DNA from: Fidelibacterota bacterium UBA2986
GTDB taxonomy: Bacteria > Fidelibacterota > Marinisomatia > Marinisomatales > AB-629-J13
Direction: 5' to 3'
Length of the DNA stretch: 53,558 bases
NCBI GenBank assembly: GCA_002346675.1
Contig: DEAI01000016.1
Location: forward strand, 1-53,558
A program made the position numbers and the translations under genes. Under the pieces are notes generated by a model. It saw only the letters and a program-made list of their open reading frames with translations, searched no databases and was not told the origin of the DNA. Shown here piece by piece: positions 44,684-53,085 of this stretch (positions are counted from its first letter, which is position 1; every line of letters starts with the position of its first letter).

Positions 44684-45873
44684 ACCGGATAGGGATAATC
44701 TTTCAAAAAGAATTAAAAGACATGCTGAGAGATAGGCGGACACTTTTTTTTATGATTGTATTTCCAATTATTATAATTCCACTGCTGATTGGAGGTATAC
44801 CAAAAGTTATGACCGGTATCATGAAAGAAAAAATGACAGAAGAAATCTCAATCGCTGTCATCGGAAGTGAATATAGCCCTGAGCTAATATCAGTCATCTC
44901 ATCAGCAGATTCAATTAATTTAGTTTTTAATCTTGAAGAAGATTCTCTAGAAGTTTTTATTCGAAATAAAGAGATTGACGGAGCTATAAAGATTCCCAAA
45001 GAGTTTACAGACACAATTGAATCATTTGGCACAGCTGAATTAAACATGATTTACCTATCATCAGGAGATTTCGAGGCGGTAAAAAAACGGTTGGAGATAG
45101 CTGTGAATATGTTCATTAACGAAAAGCGAGCTGAACGAATGGAGCGATTGGGTGTTCAGCCCCAAGATTTGGAGCCGGTTATAATTTCCCATAATAATAT
45201 AGCTACCAATCAGGAACAAATAGGAAAAGCTGCAGGAGGGTGGCTGCCCTATATGTTTATTTTATATTGTTTTATGGGAGCCATGTATCCTGCTTTAGAT
45301 CTTGGTGCGGGAGAAAAAGAACGGGGAACGATCGAAACTTTACTTGCCTCCCCCGCGGGACGGATGGAAATATTAATGGGAAAATTTGGCGTCATTTCTT
45401 TGTTTGGATTTTTATCCGCAATATCAGGGGTTTTGGGTTTGATCTTTGGCCTCCAATTTATAACAGACATTCCAGCTGAAATTGTTGAGACGGCAAAAGA
45501 AATTATACAGGTAAAAACCATTGCCCTTATTTTTTTAATGATTGTCCCTGTGACGGTACTCTTTTCTGCGGTTCTTTTATCTTTTTCGTTTTATGCGAAA
45601 TCATTCAAAGAAGCACAGAGCCTCGTAACGCCCATAAATTTTTTAATAATTGTACCGGCAATGGTGGGGATGATTCCTGGGATTGAGCTGAACTGGAAGA
45701 CAGCGCTAATCCCAATTGTAAATATTTCATTGATTTCAAAAGATATTCTAGCCGGGACGGTATCTCTAGGGATGCTTTTGGAAGTGTTTAGTTCAATGAT
45801 TTTTTTAGCTATTTTGAGCTTAATTTTCACTCGCTGGTGGTTTAATCGAGAAGAGGTTATATTTAGAGGATGA
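44680..45873 (+). CDS. ABC-2 type permease, NatB-like
   Basis: 397 residues with a first membrane helix at ~20-40 (FFMIVFPIIIIPLLIGGIP), a large extracytoplasmic domain (~45-185), then five helices from ~190 (LPYMFILYCFMGAMYPALDLGAGEKERGTIETLLASP is the conserved ABC-2 coupling region). This matches the ABC2_membrane_3/NatB family. GTG start at 44680 overlaps the ATPase stop. Next is an arylsulfotransferase-like gene 36 bp away, so these may form one operon. Substrate unknown. Confidence 0.88.
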   Translation: MNRIGIIFQKELKDMLRDRRTLFFMIVFPIIIIPLLIGGIPKVMTGIMKEKMTEEISIAVIGSEYSPELISVISSADSINLVFNLEEDSLEVFIRNKEIDGAIKIPKEFTDTIESFGTAELNMIYLSSGDFEAVKKRLEIAVNMFINEKRAERMERLGVQPQDLEPVIISHNNIATNQEQIGKAAGGWLPYMFILYCFMGAMYPALDLGAGEKERGTIETLLASPAGRMEILMGKFGVISLFGFLSAISGVLGLIFGLQFITDIPAEIVETAKEIIQVKTIALIFLMIVPVTVLFSAVLLSFSFYAKSFKEAQSLVTPINFLIIVPAMVGMIPGIELNWKTALIPIVNISLISKDILAGTVSLGMLLEVFSSMIFLAILSLIFTRWWFNREEVIFRG

Positions 45874-45909
45874 TAATTATATTATAAAACGTTGACCAGC
45901 AACATCCGA

Positions 45910-47655
45910 ATGCATAGAGAGACAGTCCAGATTGTTTTAACAATTACTATTTTAGGTAGCACAAAATTATTTTCGCAACCGGAAACACCCATGGAGGGAT
46001 ACACTCTGTTTTCTCCTAGCACTCCATCTCAAAACCCCGGTGCGCCTTTTTCCACTTATTTATTGAATACCGAAGGGGAAACGATACATTTATGGGAAAA
46101 TGAATGCGGTCCTGCAAGCATGCCCTATTTGCTCCCTGATAGTTCTATTATACGCCCTTGCAGAGTCCCCGAACCCACTATGATTAACGGTGGAGTAGGA
46201 GGCAGAATTCAGCACATCACCTGGGATGGTACTGTTCTCTGGGATTATATTATATCAAATGAAATCTATCAGCACCACCACGACATTCAGCCCCTCCCAA
46301 ACGGGAATGTTTTGATCGTAGCTTGGGAACGTCATACGTCCGAAGAGGCCTTTGCAATGGGTAGATTGGAGATTGAAAACCCACTAAATGAATTTTGGGC
46401 TGAAGCAATTTTTGAGGTTCAGCCAGAGGGATTGAATGGGGGGTCAGTTGTTTGGGAATGGCATGTCTGGGATCATTTTGTTCAGGATATAGACCCGGAG
46501 TTGCCAGGCTACGGAGTTATTTCTGAGCACCCGGAGCTGATCAATATCAACTATGCAACGGTAGGGAGCAGCGGTGGCGGTGGTGGTGGACAGCCTCATG
46601 CTGATTGGCTTCATATAAATGCTGTGGATTATAATGAGGAGTTGGACCAAATAATTTTTTCTTCACCTAGGATGAATGAATTTTATATAATAGACCACAG
46701 CACTACATCCCAAGAAGCTTCAGGACATACTGGCGGAAACAGCGGTATGGGAGGCGATTTTTTATATCGATGGGGAAATCCCCGAGTGTATGATCGGGGA
46801 ACAGAGGGAGATCAAAAATTTTTTGTAATTCATGGTGTAAATTGGATTCAAGAGGGAGCCCCGGGGTTTGGTAATATACTTTACTATGTGAACGGAAACA
46901 ATCGCCCTGAAGGACAGTATTCAACAGTGGAAGAGTTAGTCCCACCAGTTAACAGCCAGGGGCTATATGAAATTAACCCCAATCAGGCATTTGGCCCAGA
47001 GTCAGCTCACTGGGTTTTTGATGATGATCAGGGGTTTTACTCACAGATGCAGTCTGGTGCATTTCGTCAGCTAAATGGAAATACTATTATATCGGTTGCC
47101 CAGTATCGAAGAATATTTGAAGTTAACATGGATGGAGCTATTGTGTGGGATTACGTATTCTCTGCGCAAGAGGGTATAATTGCGAGAGCGCAAAAATACG
47201 CCACAGATTATTTTATTAGTTCAATTACCCTGACCGTATCAAATATTGAAGGATGGAATTTGGTAGGACTTCCAGTAGTGGTATCAGATCCTTCGCAGAT
47301 TGAAGTATTCCCTGGATCAATTCAGTCAACAATGTATGGATATGATGGGAGCTATTATTCTACAGAAACTTTTACACTTGGCAGAGGTTATTGGCTCATG
47401 TTTGGAGGGGAAACAAATACTCAAATAACAGGGACAGCAAATAGCTCAGCAGTAGTTCAATTAAATGAAGGGTGGAATCTAATCAGCGGGAGCTCTAGCT
47501 CAGTTTATACTTTAAATATTGTTGATTTAGAAAATTTAATTATTCCAGATACAATTTATGGTTTTTCTGAAAGTTACATCCAGACAGATGTTTTAACACC
47601 CGGGTACGGATATTGGCTAAAGAGCAGCGGAGATGGAGTTATTATTATTGAATAA
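45910..47655 (+). CDS. Arylsulfotransferase-like (ASST) protein without sorting tail (paralogue of 17608-19965)
   Basis: 581 residues from the ATG at 45910, giving a signal peptide ending LFSQP; a TTG at 45892 would add six residues. The propeller is clearly related to the ASST-like protein at 17608: PNGNVLI (131), conserved His at 122-124 (HHHD), 235 (WLHINAV) and 308 (VIHGVNW), and a Gly-rich GSSGGGGGGQ loop (219-228). It ends with two WN-GYW modules (from ~444), closing GYGYWLKSSGDGVIIIE. The C-terminal ~215 residues of the other copy, including the sorting tail, are absent. Without that tail it may stay periplasmic or use another route. The reading frame is otherwise intact. Confidence 0.8.
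   Translation: MHRETVQIVLTITILGSTKLFSQPETPMEGYTLFSPSTPSQNPGAPFSTYLLNTEGETIHLWENECGPASMPYLLPDSSIIRPCRVPEPTMINGGVGGRIQHITWDGTVLWDYIISNEIYQHHHDIQPLPNGNVLIVAWERHTSEEAFAMGRLEIENPLNEFWAEAIFEVQPEGLNGGSVVWEWHVWDHFVQDIDPELPGYGVISEHPELININYATVGSSGGGGGGQPHADWLHINAVDYNEELDQIIFSSPRMNEFYIIDHSTTSQEASGHTGGNSGMGGDFLYRWGNPRVYDRGTEGDQKFFVIHGVNWIQEGAPGFGNILYYVNGNNRPEGQYSTVEELVPPVNSQGLYEINPNQAFGPESAHWVFDDDQGFYSQMQSGAFRQLNGNTIISVAQYRRIFEVNMDGAIVWDYVFSAQEGIIARAQKYATDYFISSITLTVSNIEGWNLVGLPVVVSDPSQIEVFPGSIQSTMYGYDGSYYSTETFTLGRGYWLMFGGETNTQITGTANSSAVVQLNEGWNLISGSSSSVYTLNIVDLENLIIPDTIYGFSESYIQTDVLTPGYGYWLKSSGDGVIIIE
47248..47652 (+). repeat. Two tandem WN-GYW modules in second ASST-like protein
   Basis: Protein-level tandem repeat of ~65-75 residues: first copy opens EGWNLVGLPV and closes LGRGYWL, second opens EGWNLISGSS and closes LTPGYGYWL. 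It corresponds in order and spacing to the pair in the paralogue at 18262-18669, and the CDS stops immediately after it. Confidence 0.75.
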
Positions 47656-47697
47656 TGTAAAAAACATCGATAATTTTCTTTGGAATAATTTAGATAA

Positions 47698-47703
47698 TAT
47701 AAT
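47698..47703 (+). promoter_or_regulatory. Possible -10 element of tRNA-Thr
   Basis: TATAAT lies 13 nt before the first base of the tRNA, the right distance for a -10 box giving a short leader. No good -35 hexamer is visible at the expected spacing. Confidence 0.35.
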
Positions 47704-47716
47704 CTTTTTATTTTTT

Positions 47717-47789
47717 GCCACCGTAGCTCAGCTGGTAGAGCAGTTCATTCGTAATGAACGGGTCGGAGGTTCAAGTCCTCTCGGTGGCT
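47717..47789 (+). tRNA. tRNA-Thr (anticodon CGT)
   Basis: 73 nt cloverleaf read by eye. Acceptor GCCACCG (47717-47723) pairs with CGGTGGC (47782-47788), with T as discriminator base. The D arm contains GCTCAGCTGGTAGAGC. Anticodon stem GTTCA/TGAAC with loop TTCGTAA gives anticodon CGT for ACG. The T arm has GGAGG-TTCAAGT-CCTCT. The CCA end is not encoded (next bases CAA). Confidence 0.95.
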
Positions 47790-47807
47790 CAACAGGAGAA
47801 ATGATAG

Positions 47808-48137
47808 ATGCAGCCTATAATTGAATTTTTTTCCGCTCAGCCAGTTTATTTAATTGTTGCTGTTATTTTAGCTATTGTTATTTTGTTCAGCTTTATAAAA
47901 AAGTTAATCAAGCTTGCAATAATTGTGGCTGCAGTGTTTGTCTTATATATTGCTTACCTGATGTGGACAGGGAACGATGTTCCGGTTTCCTATGAAGATG
48001 TAACATCAAAAGTCAAAGAAAAAGTTGATGAAGGCATCGAAGCTGGGAAAAAAGCCGGACAGGAGCTGATAGAAAAAAGCAAAGAAAAAATATTAGAAGA
48101 AGCGGAAAAGAAACTTGAAAAAATAACTTCGGACTAG
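47808..48137 (+). CDS. Small membrane protein with amphipathic C-terminal helix
   Basis: 109 residues. Two hydrophobic segments (~11-28 and 34-52) are followed by a long Lys/Glu-rich helix (~62-107, VTSKVKEKVDEGIEAGKKAG...) with regular heptad-like spacing. The ATG at 47808 has AGGAG at 47794-47798 (9-nt spacing). No family is recognised; the shape resembles apolipoprotein- or YtxH-like helices on a membrane anchor. It follows tRNA-Thr by 18 bp and overlaps the convergent gene by 4 bp. Function unknown. Confidence 0.7.
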   Translation: MQPIIEFFSAQPVYLIVAVILAIVILFSFIKKLIKLAIIVAAVFVLYIAYLMWTGNDVPVSYEDVTSKVKEKVDEGIEAGKKAGQELIEKSKEKILEEAEKKLEKITSD

Positions 48138-48583
48138 CTAACCCAGGTCATGATTGAGACATAGGGGTTCGTAGCTTCACGTAAAATATCAAATAATGCG
48201 ACCCCAAATACCAGAATAACTGTTAGGATAATTAATACAAATAGAAACATCACAATGAACATAATTCCATTGAAAAACAGATATTTTTTTAGATTTTCCA
48301 GTGCGAGAATTATAGTTTCCTCGTTTGGGTCCTGAATAGAGTATCTGAGATTAGCCGATGCGTTAGTAAGGCGTGTCCCCAAAATAATAAAAAATACACC
48401 TATAACTACAGTGGGTATCATAAACAGAAAGATAGAAAGACAGTATATTATTCCCAATACTATGTGAAACATTCCAACAATTTTGCTCCACTTTACAAGC
48501 CCCGATAAAACATTGATATTTTTCAGGGTGAGTGGAATTTCAATGTTAGCCTGATTTGAATCTATGATCTGCGGTGATTCCAT
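48134..48583 (-). CDS. DUF5362-like membrane protein
   Basis: 149 residues with two pairs of hydrophobic segments, roughly 30-50/52-70 and 95-125. It has the internal pattern LFMIPTVVIGVFFIILGTRLTNASANLR that is common in small DUF5362-type membrane proteins of this kind of genome. No enzymatic motif. Tail-to-tail overlap of 4 bp with the plus-strand neighbour. The next minus-strand gene (48587) lies 3 bp upstream, so both are likely co-transcribed. Function unknown. Confidence 0.65.
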   Translation of the reverse strand: MESPQIIDSNQANIEIPLTLKNINVLSGLVKWSKIVGMFHIVLGIIYCLSIFLFMIPTVVIGVFFIILGTRLTNASANLRYSIQDPNEETIILALENLKKYLFFNGIMFIVMFLFVLIILTVILVFGVALFDILREATNPYVSIMTWVS

Positions 48584-48586
48584 TAA

Positions 48587-48820
48587 TTATTTTAGTCCTG
48601 TTTGGGGTTGATAAATTAGAATAATCAGAGTCATCAGCAGAATTATAAGAACCAACATTCTGAATGTATTACGAGAAAGGGTCTTGCCAAAATCTGCATC
48701 TGTGCTCTCTTTGGGCACCTCCATTCCATATTTTTTCCGGTTGTATGCCATAAGTTTTAAGCTAAATATCATTAACCCAAAGCAGAGAAGCACTAGTCCG
48801 ATAAACAGGGAAGTATCCAT
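48587..48820 (-). CDS. Small two-helix membrane protein, unrecognised
   Basis: 77 residues if started at the ATG at 48818-48820 (MDTSLFIGLVLL); an in-frame ATG at 48850 would add ten residues and leave only 19 bp to the divergent SDR gene, so the shorter form leaves room for a promoter. Two membrane helices (~4-22 and ~53-72) enclose a loop KKYGMEVPKESTDADFGKTLSRN. No family is recognised. Probably first of two co-transcribed membrane-protein genes. Confidence 0.6.
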   Translation of the reverse strand: MDTSLFIGLVLLCFGLMIFSLKLMAYNRKKYGMEVPKESTDADFGKTLSRNTFRMLVLIILLMTLIILIYQPQTGLK

Positions 48821-48869
48821 ATAGAAAATTAGTGTAGATTTACCCAACAATCAAAAGTCGGAGACAAAC

Positions 48870-49718
48870 ATGTTTGAACCACAACTATTAAAAGATAAGG
48901 TAATCATCATCACTGGAGGAGGAACGGGTCTTGGAAAATCTATGGGGATGAGGTTTGGTGAATTAGGAGCAAAACTTATTATCACCAGTAGAAAACAGGA
49001 TATTTTGGATGAGTGTGCCGAAGAAATGAAATCAGAAGGGATAGCAGCGCTACCGGTGGCTGGTGATGTAAGGAACCCTGAGGACGTTGAAAAGGTAGTT
49101 CAAAAAGCAAAAGAGACATACGGCGCTATCGATGGATTGGTGAATAATGCCGCAGGAAATTTTATATGTCCGACAGAGAGCTTGACCCCAAATGGGTTCA
49201 AAGCGGTTACAGATATAGTTTTGGGAGGAACATTTAATTTTACATTGGCAGCCGGAAAAGAGATGATCAAATCTGAATATGGGTGTATTTTAAATATTGT
49301 GACAACATATGCGTGGACTGGCAGTGGCTACGTTGTTCCATCAGCAGCAGCAAAAGGTGGTGTGATAGCAATGACCCGCTCTTTAGGTTCGGAGTGGGGC
49401 AAATATGGTATCCGTACCAATGCAATTGCGCCGGGCCCATTCCCCACAAAGGGCGCGTGGAAGCGGTTGGTTCCCCCTGGATTGGGAATTGAAAAGAAAA
49501 TGAAAAACCGTGTCCCTCTTAAGCGATTTGGTGAACACATTGAGCTCGCAAATTTAGCTTCATTTATTATGAGTGACTATGCTGGGTATATCAATGGGGA
49601 GGTCATTACGATCGATGGAGGAGAGTGGTTGAAAGGAGCCGGACAGTTCAATGATTTAGACAAATTGCCTAAAGTTGCGTGGAAAACTATGAACCTGATG
49701 CGAAAGAGAAAGAAATAA
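48870..49718 (+). CDS. SDR oxidoreductase, 2,4-dienoyl-CoA reductase-like
   Basis: 282 residues. NAD(P)-binding TGGGTGLG (15-22) and NNAAGNF. The usual YxxxK active site is replaced by SAAAK, and the following text ...EWGKYGIRTNAIAPGP, KGAWKRL, the end INGEVITIDGGEWL and GQFNDL closely resemble the mitochondrial/peroxisomal 2,4-dienoyl-CoA reductases, which likewise have Ser in place of the SDR Tyr. These reduce 2,4-dienoyl-CoA with NADPH for beta-oxidation of unsaturated fatty acids. Close relatives include other FabG-like enzymes, so the substrate is inferred. Standalone gene. Confidence 0.85.
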   Translation: MFEPQLLKDKVIIITGGGTGLGKSMGMRFGELGAKLIITSRKQDILDECAEEMKSEGIAALPVAGDVRNPEDVEKVVQKAKETYGAIDGLVNNAAGNFICPTESLTPNGFKAVTDIVLGGTFNFTLAAGKEMIKSEYGCILNIVTTYAWTGSGYVVPSAAAKGGVIAMTRSLGSEWGKYGIRTNAIAPGPFPTKGAWKRLVPPGLGIEKKMKNRVPLKRFGEHIELANLASFIMSDYAGYINGEVITIDGGEWLKGAGQFNDLDKLPKVAWKTMNLMRKRKK

Positions 49719-49752
49719 CCTTCAAAAGGAAATATGTAAAAATAAAAAAAGT

Positions 49753-50019
49753 CTAGAAACCAAGCCCCTCAATAAAACCAGAGACTATGTTCCCAAATGT
49801 GAGATAGGAGAGAACTGAAATGGGGAGCGCCAGAGCAAAAAAGCCAAAGGGACTTATCCTAACGGTTGGGGCAAAGGGCTGGTCTTTCCGATAATCGTTG
49901 TATCTGGAGAGACCAATTTTAAGTAAGACTATTGAAACCAGGCTGGAGATTAAAAATAAAATTATAATAGTTATCTGATCGGCGATCGATAGTGAATTGA
50001 GCCAACGAGAAAAGTCCAT
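49753..50019 (-). CDS. Small membrane protein, unrecognised
   Basis: 88 residues with two membrane helices (~16-34 and ~58-78), separated by the polar loop SRYNDYRKDQPFAPTVRISP. No family recognised. Its start overlaps by one base with the end of the ROK kinase gene, so it is the last of a three-gene minus-strand set with that kinase and the Nudix enzyme (the Nudix gene being first). Function unknown. Confidence 0.6.
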   Translation of the reverse strand: MDFSRWLNSLSIADQITIIILFLISSLVSIVLLKIGLSRYNDYRKDQPFAPTVRISPFGFFALALPISVLSYLTFGNIVSGFIEGLGF

Positions 50020-50912
50020 TATCCAATTTCACCTAACAGAGCTGCTCCAAACACACCCGCAGAATCTCCTAATTTATTTTTCAAAATTGGAGTATCTATA
50101 ACATCGCTGAACACCTGATCATACACTGACTGCTTTCCCTCATCATAAAGAAAATCAATATTGGAGAGACCCCCTCCCAAAACAATCGCCTCTGGATCAA
50201 AAATGTTTATGATATTAGAGAGAGCCTGACCAAAATGATTTAAAAACCTGCCCTTCCACTTTAAATACGTATCCCTATAATCTTTATTATTATATAATGG
50301 GATAATATCTTTTAAAATTTTGGGCTCACCTGTCTCTTCCTTCCACTCCTTTTCTAATGCTGGACCGCTTATATAGGATTCGACACAGCCTTTATTTCCG
50401 CAATAACAGTCCCTCCCATTTTTTATAAGAGTGTGATGTCCCCACTCTCCGGCAATAAAGTGACGACCCCGGTGAATCTGTCTGTTAAAGATGATACCCC
50501 CACCAACTCCGGTACCCATGATAACTCCAAAAACACTATCGTTTCCCTTCGCTGCTCCGAGTAATGCCTCAGCTAGGGCAAAACAATTTGCATCATTTTC
50601 CATATAAATATTTTGGTTTAGGCTGTTCTCTAGGTCTTCTTTTAGTGGCTTCCCTATGAGACATTGGGTGTTACTGTTTTTCATTACCCCTGTAGCTGGG
50701 GAAATCACTCCTGGGGTACACACTCCAATAGATAGCTCTTGTTCTTCATTTGGAATAAGAGACTGTACAAGAGATATAATACGATTTAATATTGAGTCGT
50801 ATCCTTGATCTCTCAGTGTGGGGATACGGTTTCTATTTAATTCAGTACCGCTAGAGTTCAGAAGGATTCCCTCTATTTTAGTACCGCCAAGGTCAATTCC
50901 AATGTGATTCAT
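50019..50912 (-). CDS. ROK-family sugar kinase
   Basis: 297 residues. The ATP-binding IGIDLGGTKIEGIL (4-17), the ROK signature and the zinc motif CYCGNKGCVE (~167-176) with the preceding GEWGHH are present. ROK kinases phosphorylate hexoses such as glucose, fructose or N-acetylhexosamines in the cytoplasm; the GHHTLI... region does not settle which. It overlaps the Nudix gene stop (ATGA, 50909-50912). It fits use of sugars released by the glucanase and keto-sugar operon, though far away. Confidence 0.9.
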   Translation of the reverse strand: MNHIGIDLGGTKIEGILLNSSGTELNRNRIPTLRDQGYDSILNRIISLVQSLIPNEEQELSIGVCTPGVISPATGVMKNSNTQCLIGKPLKEDLENSLNQNIYMENDANCFALAEALLGAAKGNDSVFGVIMGTGVGGGIIFNRQIHRGRHFIAGEWGHHTLIKNGRDCYCGNKGCVESYISGPALEKEWKEETGEPKILKDIIPLYNNKDYRDTYLKWKGRFLNHFGQALSNIINIFDPEAIVLGGGLSNIDFLYDEGKQSVYDQVFSDVIDTPILKNKLGDSAGVFGAALLGEIG

Positions 50913-51538
50913 TTAAATTCTTCTATTGTGTATTTTAATTCTGTTAATATTAATGCCGTTGCTCCCCATACCTTGCCCTCCTGGTATGTATAGTACGGCG
51001 ATTTATAGGTTGTACCATTGTATTGTCGAGCTTCAGTGAAACAGATAGAATTATCCGATAGAGAACTCAGATTCGGGGAAAACACTTGTTCAACCTCCTG
51101 TGGGTCAGGACTAATTTTAGGGAGAGAGTCAGACCAAGCAATGAAAGGGTATATTTGAAATTTTGATACAGGGATATTAAACGGGGTTAGTGATCCAATT
51201 ATGGAATCAGAACTCAGCTTAACCCCCAGCTCTTCGTGGGTTTCTCTTAGAGCAGTTTCTCGAATTGTTTCCCCTGCCTCCTTTGAGCCACCAGGAAAAG
51301 AGATCTGACCTTTGTGATGTTCAACTGTGTTTGTTCTTTTTGTAAGGCAAAAGTGGATGGAATTATTTTTTGGGAAAAGTAAGATTAGGACCGCTGCTGG
51401 TTTATAGTTGCTGGTATTTGTGTCACCTGTTGATGAAATATTATGGTTTATTTTTCTCCACTGAGGTTGGATGCCCTTATGGAGAGTGGGGAAAGATAAT
51501 TTTGATTTTAATTGGTTAATAAACTGTGAATGTGACAT
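50909..51538 (-). CDS. Nudix hydrolase, CoA pyrophosphatase-like (NudL type)
   Basis: 209 residues. The Nudix box runs from G84 (GSKEAGETIRETALRETHEEL) to V106, with the CoA-ase-type extension LTKRTNTVEHHKGQISFPGG just before it. Such enzymes split CoA or its derivatives into 3'-phospho-ADP and 4'-phosphopantetheine. Cytoplasmic, no signal. It leads the ROK-kinase gene with a 4-bp overlap. Family confident, substrate moderate. Confidence 0.88.
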   Translation of the reverse strand: MSHSQFINQLKSKLSFPTLHKGIQPQWRKINHNISSTGDTNTSNYKPAAVLILLFPKNNSIHFCLTKRTNTVEHHKGQISFPGGSKEAGETIRETALRETHEELGVKLSSDSIIGSLTPFNIPVSKFQIYPFIAWSDSLPKISPDPQEVEQVFSPNLSSLSDNSICFTEARQYNGTTYKSPYYTYQEGKVWGATALILTELKYTIEEFK

Positions 51539-51596
51539 AACAAAGCTTTGAAAATTAAGGATATTTTCAGTAATCTATCCTTGGAAAAAGATTAAT

Positions 51597-52253
51597 ATGA
51601 TCAAGTGTAAGCATATAATATGGGATTGGAACGGAACTCTACTTGATGATGTGTGGTTATCAGTTCAATCCATTAATAAAATATTGATAAAATATAAACT
51701 TCCAAAAATATCTGAGTCACGGTATTTGGAAAATTTCACATTCCCTGTTATTGACTATTATGAGTTGCTTGGATTTGATTTTAATAAATATTCTTTTGAA
51801 GAGGTGGGAACTGAGTTTATTAAAGAATACACGGAAAAACAGTTTACACCAGGTCTCCACAGGGGAACTATAGATCTTTTAAGCTCACTAAAGGATTTAA
51901 ATATTGATCAGTCCATAATCTCGGCAGCAACTCAGAGAATGCTGGACCAGCTGATTGAATACCACAGAATAAATGACTTTTTTGTTGATATAATTGGACA
52001 GGACAATCATTATGCGTATGGGAAAGAGGAGACTGTACGAAAATGGATTGACGAAAAGCAGCTAGACCCTTCTAGTATCTTATTTATTGGAGATACAATT
52101 CATGACAATGAAATTGCAGTTAAATTAGGGATGAAAAGTATATTGGTATCCCATGGTCATACAGACTATAAGCGATTAAATCAATCGGGAACAGTCATAT
52201 TGGACAGTATGAATTCCCTAGAGAGTTGGATAAAGAATAATATATACCTGTAA
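51597..52253 (+). CDS. HAD-family hydrolase (phosphoglycolate phosphatase-like)
   Basis: 218 residues. HAD motif I WDWNGTLLDD (nucleophile Asp10), motif II around SIISAATQRML, a helical cap domain (~20-85) and the C-terminal motif IV FIGDTIHDNEIA. Note that motif I has Asn at the third position (WDWNGT rather than FDLDGT), so the second Asp acid of the DxD pair is replaced, as in a subset of HAD proteins. Probably a phosphatase for a small phospho-metabolite. Diverges from the Nudix gene across 58 bp. Confidence 0.85.
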   Translation: MIKCKHIIWDWNGTLLDDVWLSVQSINKILIKYKLPKISESRYLENFTFPVIDYYELLGFDFNKYSFEEVGTEFIKEYTEKQFTPGLHRGTIDLLSSLKDLNIDQSIISAATQRMLDQLIEYHRINDFFVDIIGQDNHYAYGKEETVRKWIDEKQLDPSSILFIGDTIHDNEIAVKLGMKSILVSHGHTDYKRLNQSGTVILDSMNSLESWIKNNIYL

Positions 52254-52425
52254 TAAATAATTAGGTTATAATTATATATTAAAAAATATATTATATCCCT
52301 ATATATTATTTTTTTATTCTATGGTATATTATATTATAATACTTAATTATAATTATTTAATTAATTTATATTATATTCACCCTTAATATTATTATAAATA
52401 ACAAGGGATAATTATATCATATAAT
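52254..52425. other. Extremely AT-rich spacer
   Basis: 172 bp of about 90% A+T by hand count, made of tracts such as TATATTATATT. It holds the promoter of the downstream pair, but no defined element stands out. It marks the border between ordinary genes and the unusual coiled-coil locus. Confidence 0.7.
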
Positions 52426-53085
52426 ATGAACAACGATGACTCTGCGCAGGATGTTTTTAATCATCAAAGTTGGGTAGGAAATACGTCTATATCTAAAGAG
52501 GAGATTTCTTTGATATTAAATGAGCTATCAAGAAAGTCCTTAAATTTATTTAAAAAGAGGGAGCTACTGGTTAGTCAAAAAACAAGAGTGGATTCCGATT
52601 TAAAAACTACAGAAAATGAGATAAAGCAAATTAATGAGAGACTTGGATATATTACAAAAAATGACAAACGGGTTTCTGTTTCGCTTAAAAAACAAAAATC
52701 TAAGCAATATATAAAAGGAAGGTTCTGGTGGGAGGGGAAACAGAGGGATGTGCAAATAGGCTCTGAAAAATCTGTTTTAAGTTTTATAAAAGTTTTGGAA
52801 AAAAATAAGGTGGTCAACAAATTAAGATTAGGAAAAGAGCACTATTTAGATTGGAACACAATTCAAGATAATAAACATGTACTAGAGGCCATCCAGAAAA
52901 TTGGAGGGATAAAAGCAGCGGGATATATTTTAAATAAAGTAAAAGAAAGTAACTCCAAGCCAAAAAAAGAGACTGAAAAAATTAACAAACAAGACAGTCT
53001 ATCTTCTGTAACATCCATAAAAAAAGAAAAAAAAGAACTAGATTGGTATGAAAGCTGGAAAAATGAAAACTTTATAAAAGTATAA
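52426..53085 (+). CDS. Unknown coiled-coil protein, coupled to the repeat gene
   Basis: 219 residues, no signal peptide. Residues ~25-75 form a probable coiled coil (ELSRKSLNLFKKRELLVSQK...). Residues ~88-170 are a distinct domain with a basic beta-type stretch YIKGRFWWEGKQRDVQIGS and helices (HVLEAIQKIGGIKAAGYIL). A Lys-rich tail follows. The beta stretch recalls small Arm/AP2-like nucleic-acid-binding motifs, but this is only a resemblance. Stop and next start overlap (TAATG at 53083-53087), so translation is coupled to the repeat protein. No family recognised. Confidence 0.7.
   Translation: MNNDDSAQDVFNHQSWVGNTSISKEEISLILNELSRKSLNLFKKRELLVSQKTRVDSDLKTTENEIKQINERLGYITKNDKRVSVSLKKQKSKQYIKGRFWWEGKQRDVQIGSEKSVLSFIKVLEKNKVVNKLRLGKEHYLDWNTIQDNKHVLEAIQKIGGIKAAGYILNKVKESNSKPKKETEKINKQDSLSSVTSIKKEKKELDWYESWKNENFIKV

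Noticed and set aside
47633..47824. Plus-strand ORF spanning the tRNA
   Set aside because: It reads through tRNA-Thr and its peptide is the usual artefact of translating a tRNA gene; the tRNA folds well and takes priority.
48134..48137. Overlap of convergent small genes as evidence that one is spurious
   Set aside because: A 4-bp tail overlap is common in compact genomes; both frames encode coherent membrane helices and are retained.
52254..52425. AT-rich tract as a replication origin or att site
   Set aside because: No DnaA-box cluster, iterons or flanking direct repeats were seen, and replication genes are absent nearby.
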